A stretch of 64,000 nt of DNA, taken from NCBI GenBank assembly GCA_024305745.1, contig JAHRBS010000007.1, positions 1,116,001-1,180,000 on the forward strand, given 5' to 3'. This DNA is from Polyporus tsugae (taxonomy: Eukaryota; Basidiomycota; Agaricomycetes; Polyporales; Polyporaceae). Below, one piece after another: positions 47,871-59,652 of the stretch. The notes beneath the pieces were generated by a model. It was not told the origin of the DNA. It saw only the letters and a list, made by a program, of their open reading frames with translations, and made no database searches. Each line of letters begins with the position of its first letter. The stretch's first letter is position 1. The position numbers and the translations under genes are program-made.

Positions 47871-49118
47871 GGCTGTGAGACAGAAAGGAGGGGGACGAGA
47901 TGGAGAAAGGAGAAACGACACTGAGCACCCAGCCACGGTGCAGCCCAAGACGCGCGTCGAGCGCCAAACACTGCATGCAGTAGGCGCTCCGCCCCAGTTA
48001 ACTGCGCCGCGGCTCTGTGAATTGAGCTCGACTCATCTGGTCCCAATGCCATCTCAAGTCCTTCACTGAAATCACCCGCTACGTAGCTTCTTGTATCTAC
48101 TTAGTCCTTTGTCGATGAGCCTTTCTAGTCTCGCAGCGTCGAGTCACAGTGATCACTGCGTTGGAGGCACTGTCTCATCCGTTCGGGAGCCCGCGCGCGC
48201 AGTCGACAAAAGCATGGGCAAGAACATCGAACAGTTTATCGAACAGTGTCCGCGTTTGGCCAGCCGGAGAGACCCTTGGCACCCGGGGAAGTTCCTTCCG
48301 CAATACCTACTCAACTCGCGTTCGTCTCGCCGAAGGCCACGGGCACTGTTCAGGATCAGGCATTTTTTGCATTCCCCGTACGTGCATTTCCGGCACCTTG
48401 GGTTATTGTCTAGTACAAGTGAAGCTATTCCCCCGTGCGAGATGTCGATGAGGTGCTGGGTAGGGTGGTGTGGATGGATGCTTGGTTATGAGTCCGGAAG
48501 CTAATGACTGACCGTAGAGGTAGGTCGTCCTTCGGTAGAATCGGTACCGCTGGCTCCCACCAGGATCCGCACACTGGAAGAGGATCTTACAAGAGGTGAC
48601 ACAGGGAAAATGGAGACAGTACGTAGTTTTTTAAGGTATGCCTGTCTCGATGTGTAGAACTTTGTCTGATACACTTACGCACAGGCCAAGTACAAACAAG
48701 ATTGAGGGTCCGCGCGAAAACTTGCGCTGTATCCTACAGTTCCGAGTCGAAAGTTCCCGTTGTACACCAACGTAAGTTTAGGCGTTGCTACCACAAGACG
48801 CGCATGGTCCGATGCATAACTTATCTCAGTCGGAGATATGACGGATGTCCGGAGCGACATATGTGGACGACGCTTTGGCCTCGTACCTCAATGCACGGCC
48901 ACCGCTCAAAAGCGTGCATGCTTTGCTTTAGCCCCCCTTTTGTGCCGGTGCCACTGAATCGTGGGCCTTTCAAAGGATGCGCTGTTGGGGCAAGTCCCGC
49001 TTTGGTACCCTGTTTGCCTTAAAAGCGGTTTGTTACATTGAGCGACTCAACTCAGACCACAACCCCCACCACTCCTTTCCTACAGGGCTACGAGACCCAC
49101 AGAACTCGTCCACACACC
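47871..49118. other. Divergent intergenic region, no gene seen
   Basis: About 1.25 kb between the VPS1 start and the disordered-protein gene. A frame at 48091-48504 has no homology signs. No TATA consensus near 49119 was recognised. Confidence 0.45.
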
Positions 49119-50482
49119 ATGCAGCGCATCCGTAAATTATCCAACGACCTCAAGTGAGTCCATGATCGTTCTCTCACCACTATTTATTCACCGTCTCCAG
49201 GGAGGCACTTATCCCCAAATCAGACAAACCAGAACCACGCCGCAGACCTTCGTATCGTGCAGAGCAGGACTCCGTCGCCTTCCCCTCATCTTCGTCCCGC
49301 CCAAAGACGCGCACCAAGTCGCAAGAGAAGCCCGTCCCGGTGCCCGCTCTCAACCACAAGCAGACCAGGAGCGAAGGCACGTACTGGGATCGGGATGCCA
49401 GCGGAACTTCCCCAGTCGCATCACCGCATCGCTATGAGTTGGGTCCGCAGGCCAAGGGGCCACTCCCCTCGCCCTCAGCCACAGTCCCCGTCAAGAAGCC
49501 CCACCGCCGTTGCCCGTACAGTCCCAGCAAGTACTTCACGATGTCGCATTCGACCTCCAATGTACCTTTCCCAGCCCAGACGGGGACCCCAGCTACCAGT
49601 GACCGCAATCCAGCGTCGCCGGCCGATGCTGATATGTCCACATCGCACAGCACCCACAGTCAGCCGGGTGTCCCAGCGTGGCCCCCCGAAGGACCCGCCA
49701 CCGTCAAGCGACATCAGCGCACCCCGAAGAGCTCCATCGACTCCCTCTACCGTTCGCAGACAGACATGATGGACTTCCGCGCTCCCGCAACGACAGCCAG
49801 TTCGAGAGATGCCGGCCACTCGCGAAAGGCGTCGGCACCACACTCCCGCGACGCTCAGACTCTTCCGCGCCGTCGAGGGCAGCAAGCAACAGAGGCCGCT
49901 CGCGACGCTTACCCTGCCCCCGAGCCGAAGGCACTTTTTAGTGACGAGGTCTCTTCGATTTCCTCGAGGTCGTCATACCGGACAGCCTCATCTACGAGAG
50001 AGCCAAAGACCTCCCTCCAAGTCCGAGAACTCTCCACGTCGCGCTCCGTACACGTGGAGTCCGGGAGCGTGCGCAGGGCGGCGTCGCACAAGGCCCAAAT
50101 CGTCTACCCCTCGTACGTGTTCACCGCACTACCTCCTGTTCCGACTCCGGCGCGCCACATGCCGACACGGAGGGGGGACCAAGCGGCCCCTCGGAAGACG
50201 GCTCCTGCGAGGCAGGCGGACAAGTTCTACACATCCCATAGTACTAGTCGTGCTTCGCAGGAGCAGCAGATCGAGGTGTCGTACATCACGATGCGCGAGG
50301 TCGCGCAGATGGAGGGCAAGAAGACGCACAAGGACCTGAGCAGGGAGCTCGCCAGGTGGGACCGGGTCGACGCGAATGCCGTCCCTGCTCCCGGCCCCTC
50401 GTCTGGAGGGACCCGGCCGCTTGTTGTCAAGAAGCGATCCGCGATGTTTGGGGCTAGGGAGCCGCGATCGGCCAGACGGTAG
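49119..50482 (+). CDS. Disordered Ser/Arg/Pro-rich protein, unknown
   Basis: Not recognised. Two exons: 49119-49153 and 49201-50482, joined by a 47-nt intron that preserves frame (MQRIRKLSNDLK to EALIPKSDKPEPRRRPSYR). The product is 438 aa, with low-complexity Ser, Pro, Arg, Thr and His throughout. Short motifs such as RTPKSSIDSLYRSQTDMMDF and [14 protein letters not shown] look like phosphorylation-rich linkers. Near the C-terminus a more ordered segment EVSYITMREVAQMEGKKTHKDLSRELARWD may form a helix. No membrane segment or catalytic motif. A signalling or cytoskeletal scaffold would fit, but this is speculation. Confidence 0.6.
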
Positions 50483-51587
50483 TACATATGCCTCCCCCCG
50501 GACGTCGTGTAGCGGCATCTGGGAGCGAAGCAGTTTGTTCTGTGCACCGCCCTGTTACATCTATAGGTTATTGTCCGTTGATCATCGGAATTCGTCTCCC
50601 CTTTTTACGCCAACGTTTCTGCGACTGTACTTCGATCGTTCCGTAATCATCTGTTTTCGACTTCAACATGTAGTGAGTCATGCTATGGATCCTCAAGTGG
50701 GCGATTCGCTGTCTTGACCATGGCAGTATCGACGTTGTGTACTCTGCTATAAGTACAGTAATATACATCCTGGTTATCGTGGTACTTGTTTCCTGCGTGT
50801 TGCGTCCGCGACCGACTGGCAAGTTCGGTGTATGCACGCTTGAACTCGGAGACCGCAGTCACCCTTTGAACAGAAATCCATGGACACTCAAGATGAACGT
50901 TCCCGGCGATGCATTGTATATCCAAAAACGTGTGTGCTCTACATGGGAAGTATGGGAGTCAATGATGAAGATGGTGTCGATGCTGCGATGCAGATATACA
51001 TGTGCGTAGGCCGTGCAAGTTGTTAAGTGCGGGCGACTGGTACTATTACTGTAACGGCGATGGTCCATCCAGTCCGTGCGTCCTGCCGATCCTCTAAATC
51101 CAGTCTGAAAGCCAGTGGCAGGAGCCGAAAAGAAGGTGACGAAGGGAAAACCGGAAAACGGCAAATGGTGAATAGGAGGTCGAAGACGACACAACACTAA
51201 CAAAGACAGACTCAGAACGGTGACAGACTAGGTGCGTGGATGGGGAGTAGCAATGTGCGGTTGATGTCATAACGACGAGACTCGTGAAGACGCGGAACAG
51301 GGGCGGTTGGTGAGAAGGAACAGAATAGGATGGGGGTTGGACAAGAAACGCGAGGATGAGGCGAAGTTGATCGATAGATGCGAGATGTGCGGGTAGACGA
51401 GAAACATGATGATACAGAACAAAGCAACAACGGTAGAAGATGCAGCGTGCAGATGCAATAAGATGGCGGTCAACGCGCGGGACGACGGCAACCTGGGGAT
51501 ACGTTTGTGATGCCTAGCATCCACGACTAATTCGCTGCCAACTCCCAACTTGAAAGCAAGGGAAGACAAAAGCCACCAGGCCGACGC
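50483..51587. other. Convergent intergenic region
   Basis: About 1.1 kb between two 3' ends. No gene seen. Confidence 0.5.
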
Positions 51588-54300
51588 TTACCCCGTGCCC
51601 AACGCCGGCAAGTTCGGATGGCTCGAAGCCGCAATCGCGCTCAACGGCGACCCCGCACCTACCGGGCTGAGCTTCCCCTTCCTCACCGGAGGCGCAGGCG
51701 GCGCCCGGCGCGTCTTGACGGGGGGTGGGGGCGCCGCTCGCCTGGTGGTCGAGCGTGAGGACATCGACGCCGACGCGACCGAGCCCGTCAGCGACGATCC
51801 CGGGGACGCGGAGCGGTCGGCGTGGCGTGAAGAGGTCAGCGAGAGCGCGAGGGACGTCGGTGAGAGCACTCGGATTTCTGGGGGGGCGCTCCCTGTGGAG
51901 GGCTCAGTGACGAATGGAGCGGAAGTGTCGAGAATGCGTGGCGGCCGTGTGCGCGAGTCTTGAGTCGAAAGCGCCGAGAAGCTCGTCGTCGTCGCCTCGA
52001 CGTTGAACGAGCCGGCGCGGACGCGGTGCTTCGCCGCTGTGGAGGATGCGTTTGCGGTCGCGGCCGTTGCGACGCCGGGGAGGCTGGTTACGCTGTCCCC
52101 GCTAAATTGTCGCGTAGCCGAAACGGACCCGGGGTCTTTGCGCGTGTGCGACGGTGACTGCTCGTTCGTGTAGTGATGATATTGCTGCTGATGGTTGTGC
52201 TGGCTGGAAACGGCCCGATGTTTCTGCGCGTTGCCGTTGGGCAGTGGCAGGTGCTCCACGCTCCGACTGGCCTTTCCGTGCTTCCCTCGCAGTGACTCCT
52301 TGCGTCCTAGCGTCGGACCGAGACCCCCGAACCCCGTTCCCGACAACGGCCCAGCAGACCGTGGAGCGGCCGCCGACACGGCGTCCAACCCTGGGCTCTC
52401 TCCTCTCCGCACCTGGTCTTCGTAGATCGACATCTTCCTAGTCTCATATTGTTGTACGGGCGCGATAGTCGCGCTCTTCCGGAACTGGACGCACCAGTCC
52501 CCGTTCATGCAGCGCGAGACGAGCCGCCTCGTCGTGGGGTCAACGTCGCGTATCTTCTCGTTCTCGATGAGCGACTCCAATGTTTGCACGATCTGCGGGC
52601 GCTTGTATGGCATATTGCGCAGCTGGGTTTTCGTGAGGAGCGGGTGGAGGACGCGGAGGTACGTATGCCTCAACTGCAATATATCCACCGTAGTTAGAGT
52701 AGCACTCCGCGCAGCGCACGGGAAAGAACGCACAGACTCGTTATCTTCATCGATGTTGTTAATCTCCCGGAGAAACACGTCGACAAGCACGCACAGATCA
52801 TTTGTATAAAGATACTCCGCCATGGCCTTCGTGGTGAAGAGCAGATACAGCAGCTTCAGCACCAGGAGCTGCATGCACAGGTCCTCCGCGGTCCGGTCCG
52901 CGCGGTTGAGCATGAAGATGAGGTTCTCGCCAAATGTCGGGCTTGAGCCGGCGCGTGACATTAGTATACGCAGAATCCGATTCGTGCTCTCAGGGCCACG
53001 TGGATCGGCTGCCTGTTGTTGTTCCAGGCCGCTGTCGTTGGCGTGGGTATCCGGTGTATGTGGGTGTATTGAGGCGACCATAAACTGCTCGTTCAGCGCC
53101 ACCTGTCATCGCAAGAACGGTGAGAAACACATGAGATGTGTGCATCAAACAGGAAACCGACAATAAGCTTGATGATTGAATAGTTGAATGTCTCGTCCTG
53201 CATATCGCGGGTCTGCTCGATGAGGTCAAACATATAGCCGATGAAGCCGTCGTCAAACATGCCTGCAATCGGAAGTCAGGTCCCCAACAGTGTGCATATG
53301 CGTATACACGTACGCAGGTCCTGTAATGACATCTTTTGCACCCGACAGACTTCGTACAGCAGCCGTACGGAGAGCGACCTGAGTTTTGCCTCGATTGGCA
53401 CGGCGACCCCTCGTGTTCCGCTTGTGCTCGACCCTGATGCCACGCCGTAATACGCGTCATCGATCTCAGGGTCAAGGTCGTTTCGGACGTGATCCATGAG
53501 GAGCGGCAAGAGTGGTTGCCAGCGTTTCTGGGACCGTAGGAACGCCGCACCGCGACGGCCATAGGCAAGCATGACGTTGTAGAGGATCATCTCGTAATGT
53601 GGGTCGGTATTCTAAAAGGAATGCATCGTAAGGGTGAGACAAAAGAGTCGCAAGACATAGACACGTACCGTTTTGGCGTCCCCGACCATGAGTTCGCACA
53701 TCCGTTCGGAATGGAAGGAGAAGAGCTCCGAGGCTAATATCATGGAGCACGCATGTTCGAGCTGCAGTGGACTTTGAAGATATTGCTCTGAAGACAGGAT
53801 TTTGAGATGGAAAAGAGGGCAGAAAGAGGGAGGGGTTAGAGAGGAGACAGAATCGCGATACTGGGGGCAGAAACGACTTCAGAGTCGCTTCTGCAATTCT
53901 GCTTTCATAATCGTTTCAGGATCGTCCTCAGATTCGCATAGAGCGCGCACTTTGACCACCCCTAATGAAAAATGACATGAGGTGCCGAGCGCGCTCCGCG
54001 CGATAGGTAGTCGTAAAGCGGATGTGTGTTCCTCCCGGAAGCAATGGACGCACGACAGCAGCGTGAAAGATTACTCACCGTGGTATGCCGCACAGAACGA
54101 TATGCAACGTCGGAGGGTAGCATCCAGCTTGGAGAGGGTAATGTCGTCGGGTATATGCAGCATCTCCTCCAGTTCTTGATGGACGAGGGCATCAGACTTG
54201 GGTCCGAGAGCAGAAGAGGTGGGAGCATACCTGACCAAAATTGCGGGGCATTCTCAATGATATACACAATCCCGAACACGTCCTTGGGGGGCACTAGCAT
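51588..54300 (-). CDS. LDB17: LDB17/SPIN90-type actin-assembly protein
   Basis: Homologue of yeast Ldb17, fission yeast Dip1 and mammalian SPIN90, which activate Arp2/3 at endocytic sites. About eight exons. N-terminal part: MLVPPKDVFGIVYIIENAPQFW, spliced (57-nt intron) to SELEEMLHIPDDITLSKLD. The 291-nt intron (53788-54078) leads to EQYLQSPLQLEHACSMILAS. The leucine-rich domain follows: NVMLAYGRRGAAFLRSQKRWQPLL, AKLRSLSVRLLYEVCRVQKMS, DDGFIGYMFDLIEQTRDMQDE, LYLLFTTKAMAEYLYTNDLCVL and the hallmark LRHTYLRVLHPLLTKTQLRN. The C-terminal third is disordered with Pro-rich SH3-ligand-like runs (APPPPVKTRRAPPAPPVRK), as in LDB17. The start at 54300 is the first ATG in frame and is probable, not certain. 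Confidence 0.88.
53867..53894. other. 12-bp hairpin inside the long LDB17 intron
   Basis: GCAGAAACGACT-TCAG-AGTCGCTTCTGC: the arms pair over 12 positions with one A-C mismatch on the plus strand (G-U on the transcribed minus strand) and a 4-nt loop. It lies 80 nt inside the acceptor end of the 291-nt intron. Confidence 0.6.
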
Positions 54301-54876
54301 GTTTAGGACTCAGATAAGATAGTATGTGTCGCATGAAGAGGGGTCCGAAGGATCGCAAGATGTTTTCAGAGAGATCGTCAAATGAGCCGCGGCAGACACC
54401 TGAAAATGAGGAACGCCCCGGACCGCTCTGTTATGATGATCTGTGGGAGGCAGAAGTGATGGTTGACGACGAACCTCGAGCCTCGGGGGAGGTCGTTATA
54501 TGCGCCTTATATGCGTGTCCGGAACGAAGAGGGATGTGGGTGGAAAGCAGGGGCGTAATATTATACTCCGCTAGGCTCCGGTTGTGCTCAGCCTACCAAT
54601 GACAGTTGGATGTCACTGTGTCAGCCGGGATTGGCGTTGTGATGATCGCGGGCGTACCTAAAAGCGGAGAATCGTGGCGACCAACGAGGCCAATGGGAGG
54701 CGAGGCACAAAAAACAATGGCGGAAGGAGGAAGAGCAGCGGAGAGGAGAAACAGCGAGTTCTGGGCAGGTCAAGGGCAGGTGGAGCACGGAGCGCGATCG
54801 CCTTAGGCTCACGTGGTAAGTCTCAGCCACACTTGCCACCGGCCCGGGCTTTACTCTCCTCCCACCCCCACAAACC
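54301..54876. other. Divergent promoter of LDB17 and the F-box gene
   Basis: 576 bp. Contains TATAATATTA-like and CATATAAGG elements (minus orientation, about 54,480-54,560) upstream of LDB17. No gene seen. Confidence 0.5.
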
Positions 54877-56685
54877 ATGGCCACCGTGGTCGCATTGGCA
54901 ATGTCAAGTACCGCAAGTTCCGCAATCACCCACGACTCTTCTCCCTCATCTCCTACTCACACCCCCTTCGACCCATCTCGCCTGGTGGGCTCTCGTGAGG
55001 ACCTCCGCAAGCTGGTAGCGCAGGAGACACAAAGACATCTTCAGGTCATCGACGAGACCATCCATGTCATTACCAAGCTTCGAACGTTTCACAACAGTCT
55101 GGCTCCAGTTAATGCCCTCCCCGCAGAGCTGCTGGGTGTGATCTTCGCCCATCTCGTTTCCCAGGGTGACCTTCTACCGAAACCTCCCCGCGGACGCGAC
55201 CACTGGCCCGGTCGCCTGGGCGACTCCGTCGTCGACCCCCCAAGAGGGGCCAGGGATATCGTCGGGGCGGCACGCGTCTGCAAGTACTGGTGTACTGTCA
55301 TTATTCAAAACCCATGGCTGTGGACATCCTTTCCTATCCACGATCATGTCGGCGTGAAAGAGTTCTTGACCCGCTCCAAGAACCTGCCCATTTCCCTTTC
55401 CCTTACCCACCGCTTTTCATCGAACTTCGCCCCCGTCCTCGCCCCCTCGACTCACCGCATTCGTTCATTGCATATTTCCACAATATTGGCCGATGACGTA
55501 GAGATGCTTTGGACCGAGCTTTCACGCCCAGCTCCTAACCTGCAAGAGCTTTTCATCGAGCACCTGCCGCGCAACTTCTTCGTCCATGGTCACGCTGTTG
55601 GACGGGTTGTGCAACTCTCACCAATGTTCAGTGGCAAGGCCCCATCTCTGCGCATCCTCACTCTCAGAGGAGTCCCTTCGCCCTTCAAGGTCTTGCCCCC
55701 CAGCTTAGTCCACCTCAGCGTCGGCACAATGCAGGGTCCGCTTCCTCCATTCGCAGAGCTCCTCGAAATGCTCGGCAACTGCCCCCTCCTCGAGACCCTT
55801 GACCTCCGTGGCACCTGGGAATGGGACGAATTCGCGGATCATCCTCTCGTTCGCAACGGCGTAGCACTGCCGAAACTGGCCGCAACCTACCTCGAACTCG
55901 AGCCTCAGGAAGCCCCCGGCATGCTCCTCTCGTCCCTTGCCCTTCCCCCGCACACCGACGTGTCCATCGCCGCCGTGTTAGAGGATGGCCGCGACTTCGT
56001 GCACATTTTGGACACCATCGTCCCGCCCTTGGCCCCGTCGTGTTTCGTCGGCTTCCGTCGCCTCCAGCTCTTCCGGGAGGGGAAGAACTGGCGTTTGCAA
56101 GCCTTCCGCGACCCCGACGCCTTCCTCGACCCTCCCGCGCTGGACGTCGATTGCATAGACCCCTGGGGAGACCCGCAAGTCGATTGGACCGGCTTTCTGT
56201 TCGACTGGTCATTCGATGCGTCTCAAATCGAGACTCTCGTGCTGGGGTACAAGCAGGGTTGGCATATCCCTGTGGGTGGCGGGGAGCCGGTCGAACTGAA
56301 TAGGACGTTTGACCAGTGGAACGTCCTGTTCGGGCAACTGCCAGCCCTCAAAACGTTGAGGGTGATGGGTCTCCCCACGAGTGAGCTGGAATCGCTCCTT
56401 TTGGCCTTACGCGAACGGGCACCTGACCCCGGGGACGCGGATTGCTGGGGTCTGACCACGTTGGAGGTCTTCGACGTGCAGATTTCGTCTAAAGCGGCGG
56501 AGCGCTTGCTCGGTGTCGGTTTGTCGCGTGGTGGGCTGCAGAAGAGTACTGTCAAGCGGGTAGAGCTATTTAATTCTAAGTTCAGTGACATTGACTATTT
56601 CCAATGCCTCAGGCTCCTTTCCCTGGACGTGGAATTGGTTATCGATGAGAGGAGAATGGATTTGGGAATGGCCGCTCGCGATTAG
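54877..56685 (+). CDS. F-box protein with LRR-like C-terminus
   Basis: Intronless, 602 aa from ATG 54877; an internal ATG at 54901 is an alternative start. Residues about 45-75 form a coiled helix (QETQRHLQVIDETIHVITKL), followed by the F-box core of mushroom F-box proteins: VNALPAELLGVIFAHLV ... GAARVCKYWCTVIIQNPWLW. Beyond it come LRR-like units (IRSLHISTIL, NLQELFIEHLP, SLRILTLRGVPSPF, LLETLDLRGTW, ALKTLRVMGLP, LTTLEVFDVQIS). Such proteins are likely substrate adaptors of SCF ubiquitin ligases; families are greatly expanded in Agaricomycetes. The substrate is unknown. It is not a close copy of the decayed F-box-like gene at 20,817. Confidence 0.85.
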   Translation: MATVVALAMSSTASSAITHDSSPSSPTHTPFDPSRLVGSREDLRKLVAQETQRHLQVIDETIHVITKLRTFHNSLAPVNALPAELLGVIFAHLVSQGDLLPKPPRGRDHWPGRLGDSVVDPPRGARDIVGAARVCKYWCTVIIQNPWLWTSFPIHDHVGVKEFLTRSKNLPISLSLTHRFSSNFAPVLAPSTHRIRSLHISTILADDVEMLWTELSRPAPNLQELFIEHLPRNFFVHGHAVGRVVQLSPMFSGKAPSLRILTLRGVPSPFKVLPPSLVHLSVGTMQGPLPPFAELLEMLGNCPLLETLDLRGTWEWDEFADHPLVRNGVALPKLAATYLELEPQEAPGMLLSSLALPPHTDVSIAAVLEDGRDFVHILDTIVPPLAPSCFVGFRRLQLFREGKNWRLQAFRDPDAFLDPPALDVDCIDPWGDPQVDWTGFLFDWSFDASQIETLVLGYKQGWHIPVGGGEPVELNRTFDQWNVLFGQLPALKTLRVMGLPTSELESLLLALRERAPDPGDADCWGLTTLEVFDVQISSKAAERLLGVGLSRGGLQKSTVKRVELFNSKFSDIDYFQCLRLLSLDVELVIDERRMDLGMAARD

Positions 56686-57224
56686 GAAATGGGCAGGAGC
56701 AGTAATGTACCAATGTACTAATGTACTATACCTTGGCGACGTTGACGTTCATATTGCAAGTGTACACTTCCCTGTAGAATATTGTATTACGTCAGCGAGC
56801 TCGCGCCGTGCTCGTCTTGTACTATGACACGTCTCGGAGGTCTTGAAGTTGTAGTCCTTTATAATGACTTCTGTTTACATAGTACGGCTTGCGACCTCAC
56901 GCGTTTGTATCATCTGTGATCAAACCCGACCGCCTTTCCCGTCTTCTCTCCTCCCGCATATACGGGTGAAGAGGTTCTGGTAATGATATGAACTTGAGGC
57001 TCCTGATGCGTGAACGACGTCGAAGACTTACCTTACCAGTATCATTCATTTCATCCTCCTCTACATCCCTATAAGCTGCCTTCCTCCGGAAATCCTCCAC
57101 TGCACATTCGCATTCCTAGCTCCTCGACTACCACACTGCTGGTCGGCGCGACAGAGGAGACGTTGCATTGGTACTACATTTCTACTCATACGAGTACAGT
57201 CATGGCATCGTGCATGATTCACAA
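56686..57224. other. Convergent intergenic region
   Basis: About 540 bp. A short repeat of ATGTACCA/ATGTACTA units lies at about 56,704-56,727. No gene seen. Confidence 0.5.
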
Positions 57225-57768
57225 CTACTGCGTCTTGACGTCGTTGCCCAGCGACGCACTTGTCGCCTTCCGTCCGCCTCCGGCCGCGTGCTCATTCGCC
57301 CAGCCGTCGTCTGGGAAGTTCGCAGAAGGTCAGCACCGATTGTCTTAATACATAGTATCGTCGGAAGAACAGAAATAGGATCGAAATAGTGACGACGGCC
57401 CCGGTGACGCACCATCGTTCGAGTGCTCGTTGAGCGGGTCGACATGTGTCGACTCGATTATGCCCGGCCGGCCCTCGACCACGTCAGCTGTGTTGGTCTG
57501 TTTGAGGGCCCGTGCAGCATCCTTGCCCCCGGCAAAGGTTTCCCCCGCGCCGGCGCCGCGGGTCTCGGTGGTGGGATCGAGGACCTGATGATTCGTGCGC
57601 ACGGCGAGCAAGGAGTGAATAAGAGACTAGACGATGTGCAATGCGAGGAGAATGACCCACGAAGTTGGCTTGCATGGGGTCGGCGTCGGGGCTTGGGTGG
57701 GGGTTGGCCACGCCGGGGTAGACACTGGTCCCCTTTGTAGCCTGGATGGTGGTGTCGTTAAGGGACAT
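57225..57768 (-). CDS. Small hydrophilic acidic protein, 121 aa
   Basis: Not recognised, but the gene structure is convincing. Three exons, 57768-57661, 57584-57413 and 57310-57225, have GTGGGT..CAG and GTGCGT..CAG introns with matching phases. The product starts MSLNDTTIQATKGTSVYPGV, continues VANPHPSPDADPMQANF, VLDPTTETRGAGAGETFAGG, KDAARALKQTNTADVVEGRP and IIESTHVDPLNEHSND, and ends in an Asn/Gly/Lys tail closing at TAG 57225-57227. It is polar throughout, lacks Cys and Trp-rich cores, and resembles small hydrophilic stress proteins (hydrophilin-like) in composition. That comparison is compositional only. Confidence 0.6.
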
Positions 57769-58504
57769 TTTGGGAATTGCACAATTGTCAAGGGAGAGAA
57801 AAGGCGGTCGTTCGAGTCAAGTTAGACAATGGTGATCGCGAGTGTTTTGTCGAGTGGTCTATCGTGCCCCTTATGTTTGCATGACGTGTGTGGAGGCTGG
57901 AGCTCCAGGGAGCACTCTCTCCCAACTCCGATTCGTGCTGCTTCTGTCTATGGGTTGTGAGATAAGAGAACCTAATGCGCTCCTCATCCTCTCGGATATC
58001 TGACGTCATTGGCCGTCACGCTAGGCTCATCTGCGAACTTTACCCCGCATGTCGTGTGATGCCAAAAGTGATGCACTGACATTCTACGACCCTACGGAGT
58101 TTATACCACGGACCGAGTGACAACCGATGTCCGGAAGACTGGTCGGCTGAACCAGTAGGGCTGTAACCAACCAGCACGACAGACTGACAGGATATACCGT
58201 TAATTTGGCGTTAGACCCTCAACTTCGAAACAAAAATGGTGAGAACCGAACTCTCCAAGCCGCGTCAAGAAGCGAAGACGACAAACCGTTCGTACGGAGA
58301 CGCAGCATATTAGGCTCTAGGCATGTCGGACAACGACGCAGGAGAGCTTCGCGCAGTAGCAAGATGAGTGGGGGATTACGCTGTATGTGCGTCCGACGCG
58401 CACCGACAACCTACTTCTAAATTATAGACTGCAAAACAGGTATTAACTACGGGACCCATTTGACTTAGTGGTGATGGTGGACATACCTTCCGTATAATAA
58501 ACGT
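57769..58504. other. Intergenic, no gene seen
   Basis: About 740 bp upstream of the small acidic protein gene and downstream of the RsfS gene. No coding frame of interest. Confidence 0.5.
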
Positions 58505-59343
58505 TCACCAGAACTCCCTGCGGTCAGGGAAAAACTTTTCTCTGGCCTCTTTGCTGAGTATGTGGATCGCAAAGTCTCCAGCGTCGATCATAGCCCAACC
58601 GCCGTTAGTCCGTCGCTTGTTATTTACTGGGAGGGGCAAGGGCGGGTTGCAGGTGAAGAGCTACGTGGAGGTAGAGAAAATGAACAAGGGTTTTAGCGCG
58701 AGTTCTTCAGAAGCACATACAGTTTTCCTGACAATCCGAATGACCGAGTCTATCGCTCCGCGGTCCTCCGTGCCTTCCTTGACCTAGGATGGGATGGCCA
58801 GGACGTAAGCACACGGCAAGGCTGCAGGGGGTTGGACGGACGAACCTGAGCAACGACAATCCATTCCCATATGCCACCCATGTCGTCTAACACGCCCTCC
58901 CCGACATACGTCCTTCCCCTTTTTCGTCTGCCTTTTGGCATAGAGGGTGGTAGTGGAGGACCAATTGCGGTCGGTATAGGACTTCGTACCAGCAAAGTAC
59001 CGGGCTCGAGATGCGGTGAAGCCTTGAGTTCTGCATGGAGTCGGGCAATGGGGTGGTCGGACGGCAACTCTGAGGGCAGAGGGGCCAAAGGCCGTGTGGA
59101 CGCCTGCGGAAGGGCAACACGACGGCTGTACGGAAAAGGTGTTGGTTCAACGTCCGAAGGGTCCATAAACCATGGCAGAGCCGACGAAGAGACCGAATAC
59201 GAGGTCGGAGACGGCGCAGTCGACGAAGAGGGCACGGACGACGTAAAAGTGCGGCGAGAGATATCTTGGCAGAAACGCGCACGACAGCGAAGTGTGCACG
59301 CAGCCAGGCTCTGTGTCTCCTTCCTGAGGGCGACAGAGAGCAT
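58505..59343 (-). CDS. Mitochondrial RsfS/Iojap-family protein (ATP25 N-domain-like)
   Basis: RsfS-type proteins bind uL14 of the large ribosomal subunit; mitochondrial forms (MALSU1, yeast Atp25 N-terminal part) act in mitoribosome assembly. ATG 59343 opens a presequence (MLSVALRKETQSLAACTLRC). A disordered section is followed by SSALPWFMDPSDVEPTPFPY, a mark of fungal ATP25-like proteins. The RsfS fold is spread over the last exons: MGGIWEWIVVAQ, then VKEGTEDRGAIDSVIRIVRK, LPVNNKRRTNGGWAMIDAGD, ending FAIHILSKEAREKFFPDRREFW at TGA 58505-58507. The W-x-x-x-D-x-G-D...H..S..AR pattern fits Iojap. The protein stops after the RsfS domain, so it lacks the C-terminal mRNA-stabilising half of yeast Atp25. 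Confidence 0.8.
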
Positions 59344-59652
59344 TTTAAAGTCCTAGACCGCTAGCGGGAGCAAAGACCGGGCGGTGAGGGGCCTAAGGAC
59401 AAGGGAGGAAATGCCGCGAGTCCGCGACACGACCGTGACGAGGAGGGAATTCAGTGCGAGTACTTACTGAGAGCGCTTATGACAGAAGCTTGGCGCGCGA
59501 GCCGCCAGCTGCCGCAGAGCCAAGGCGCACAAATTCTAGAAGTGGTTCGCTGGAATCACAAGCCGCCCTCTGCTTGACTGCTTCCCCGCACACTAGGCTG
59601 TGCTCCACGTCCTCTCCCTCCTCCCCGCCCCTGCCTCTACGTCTAGTACACA

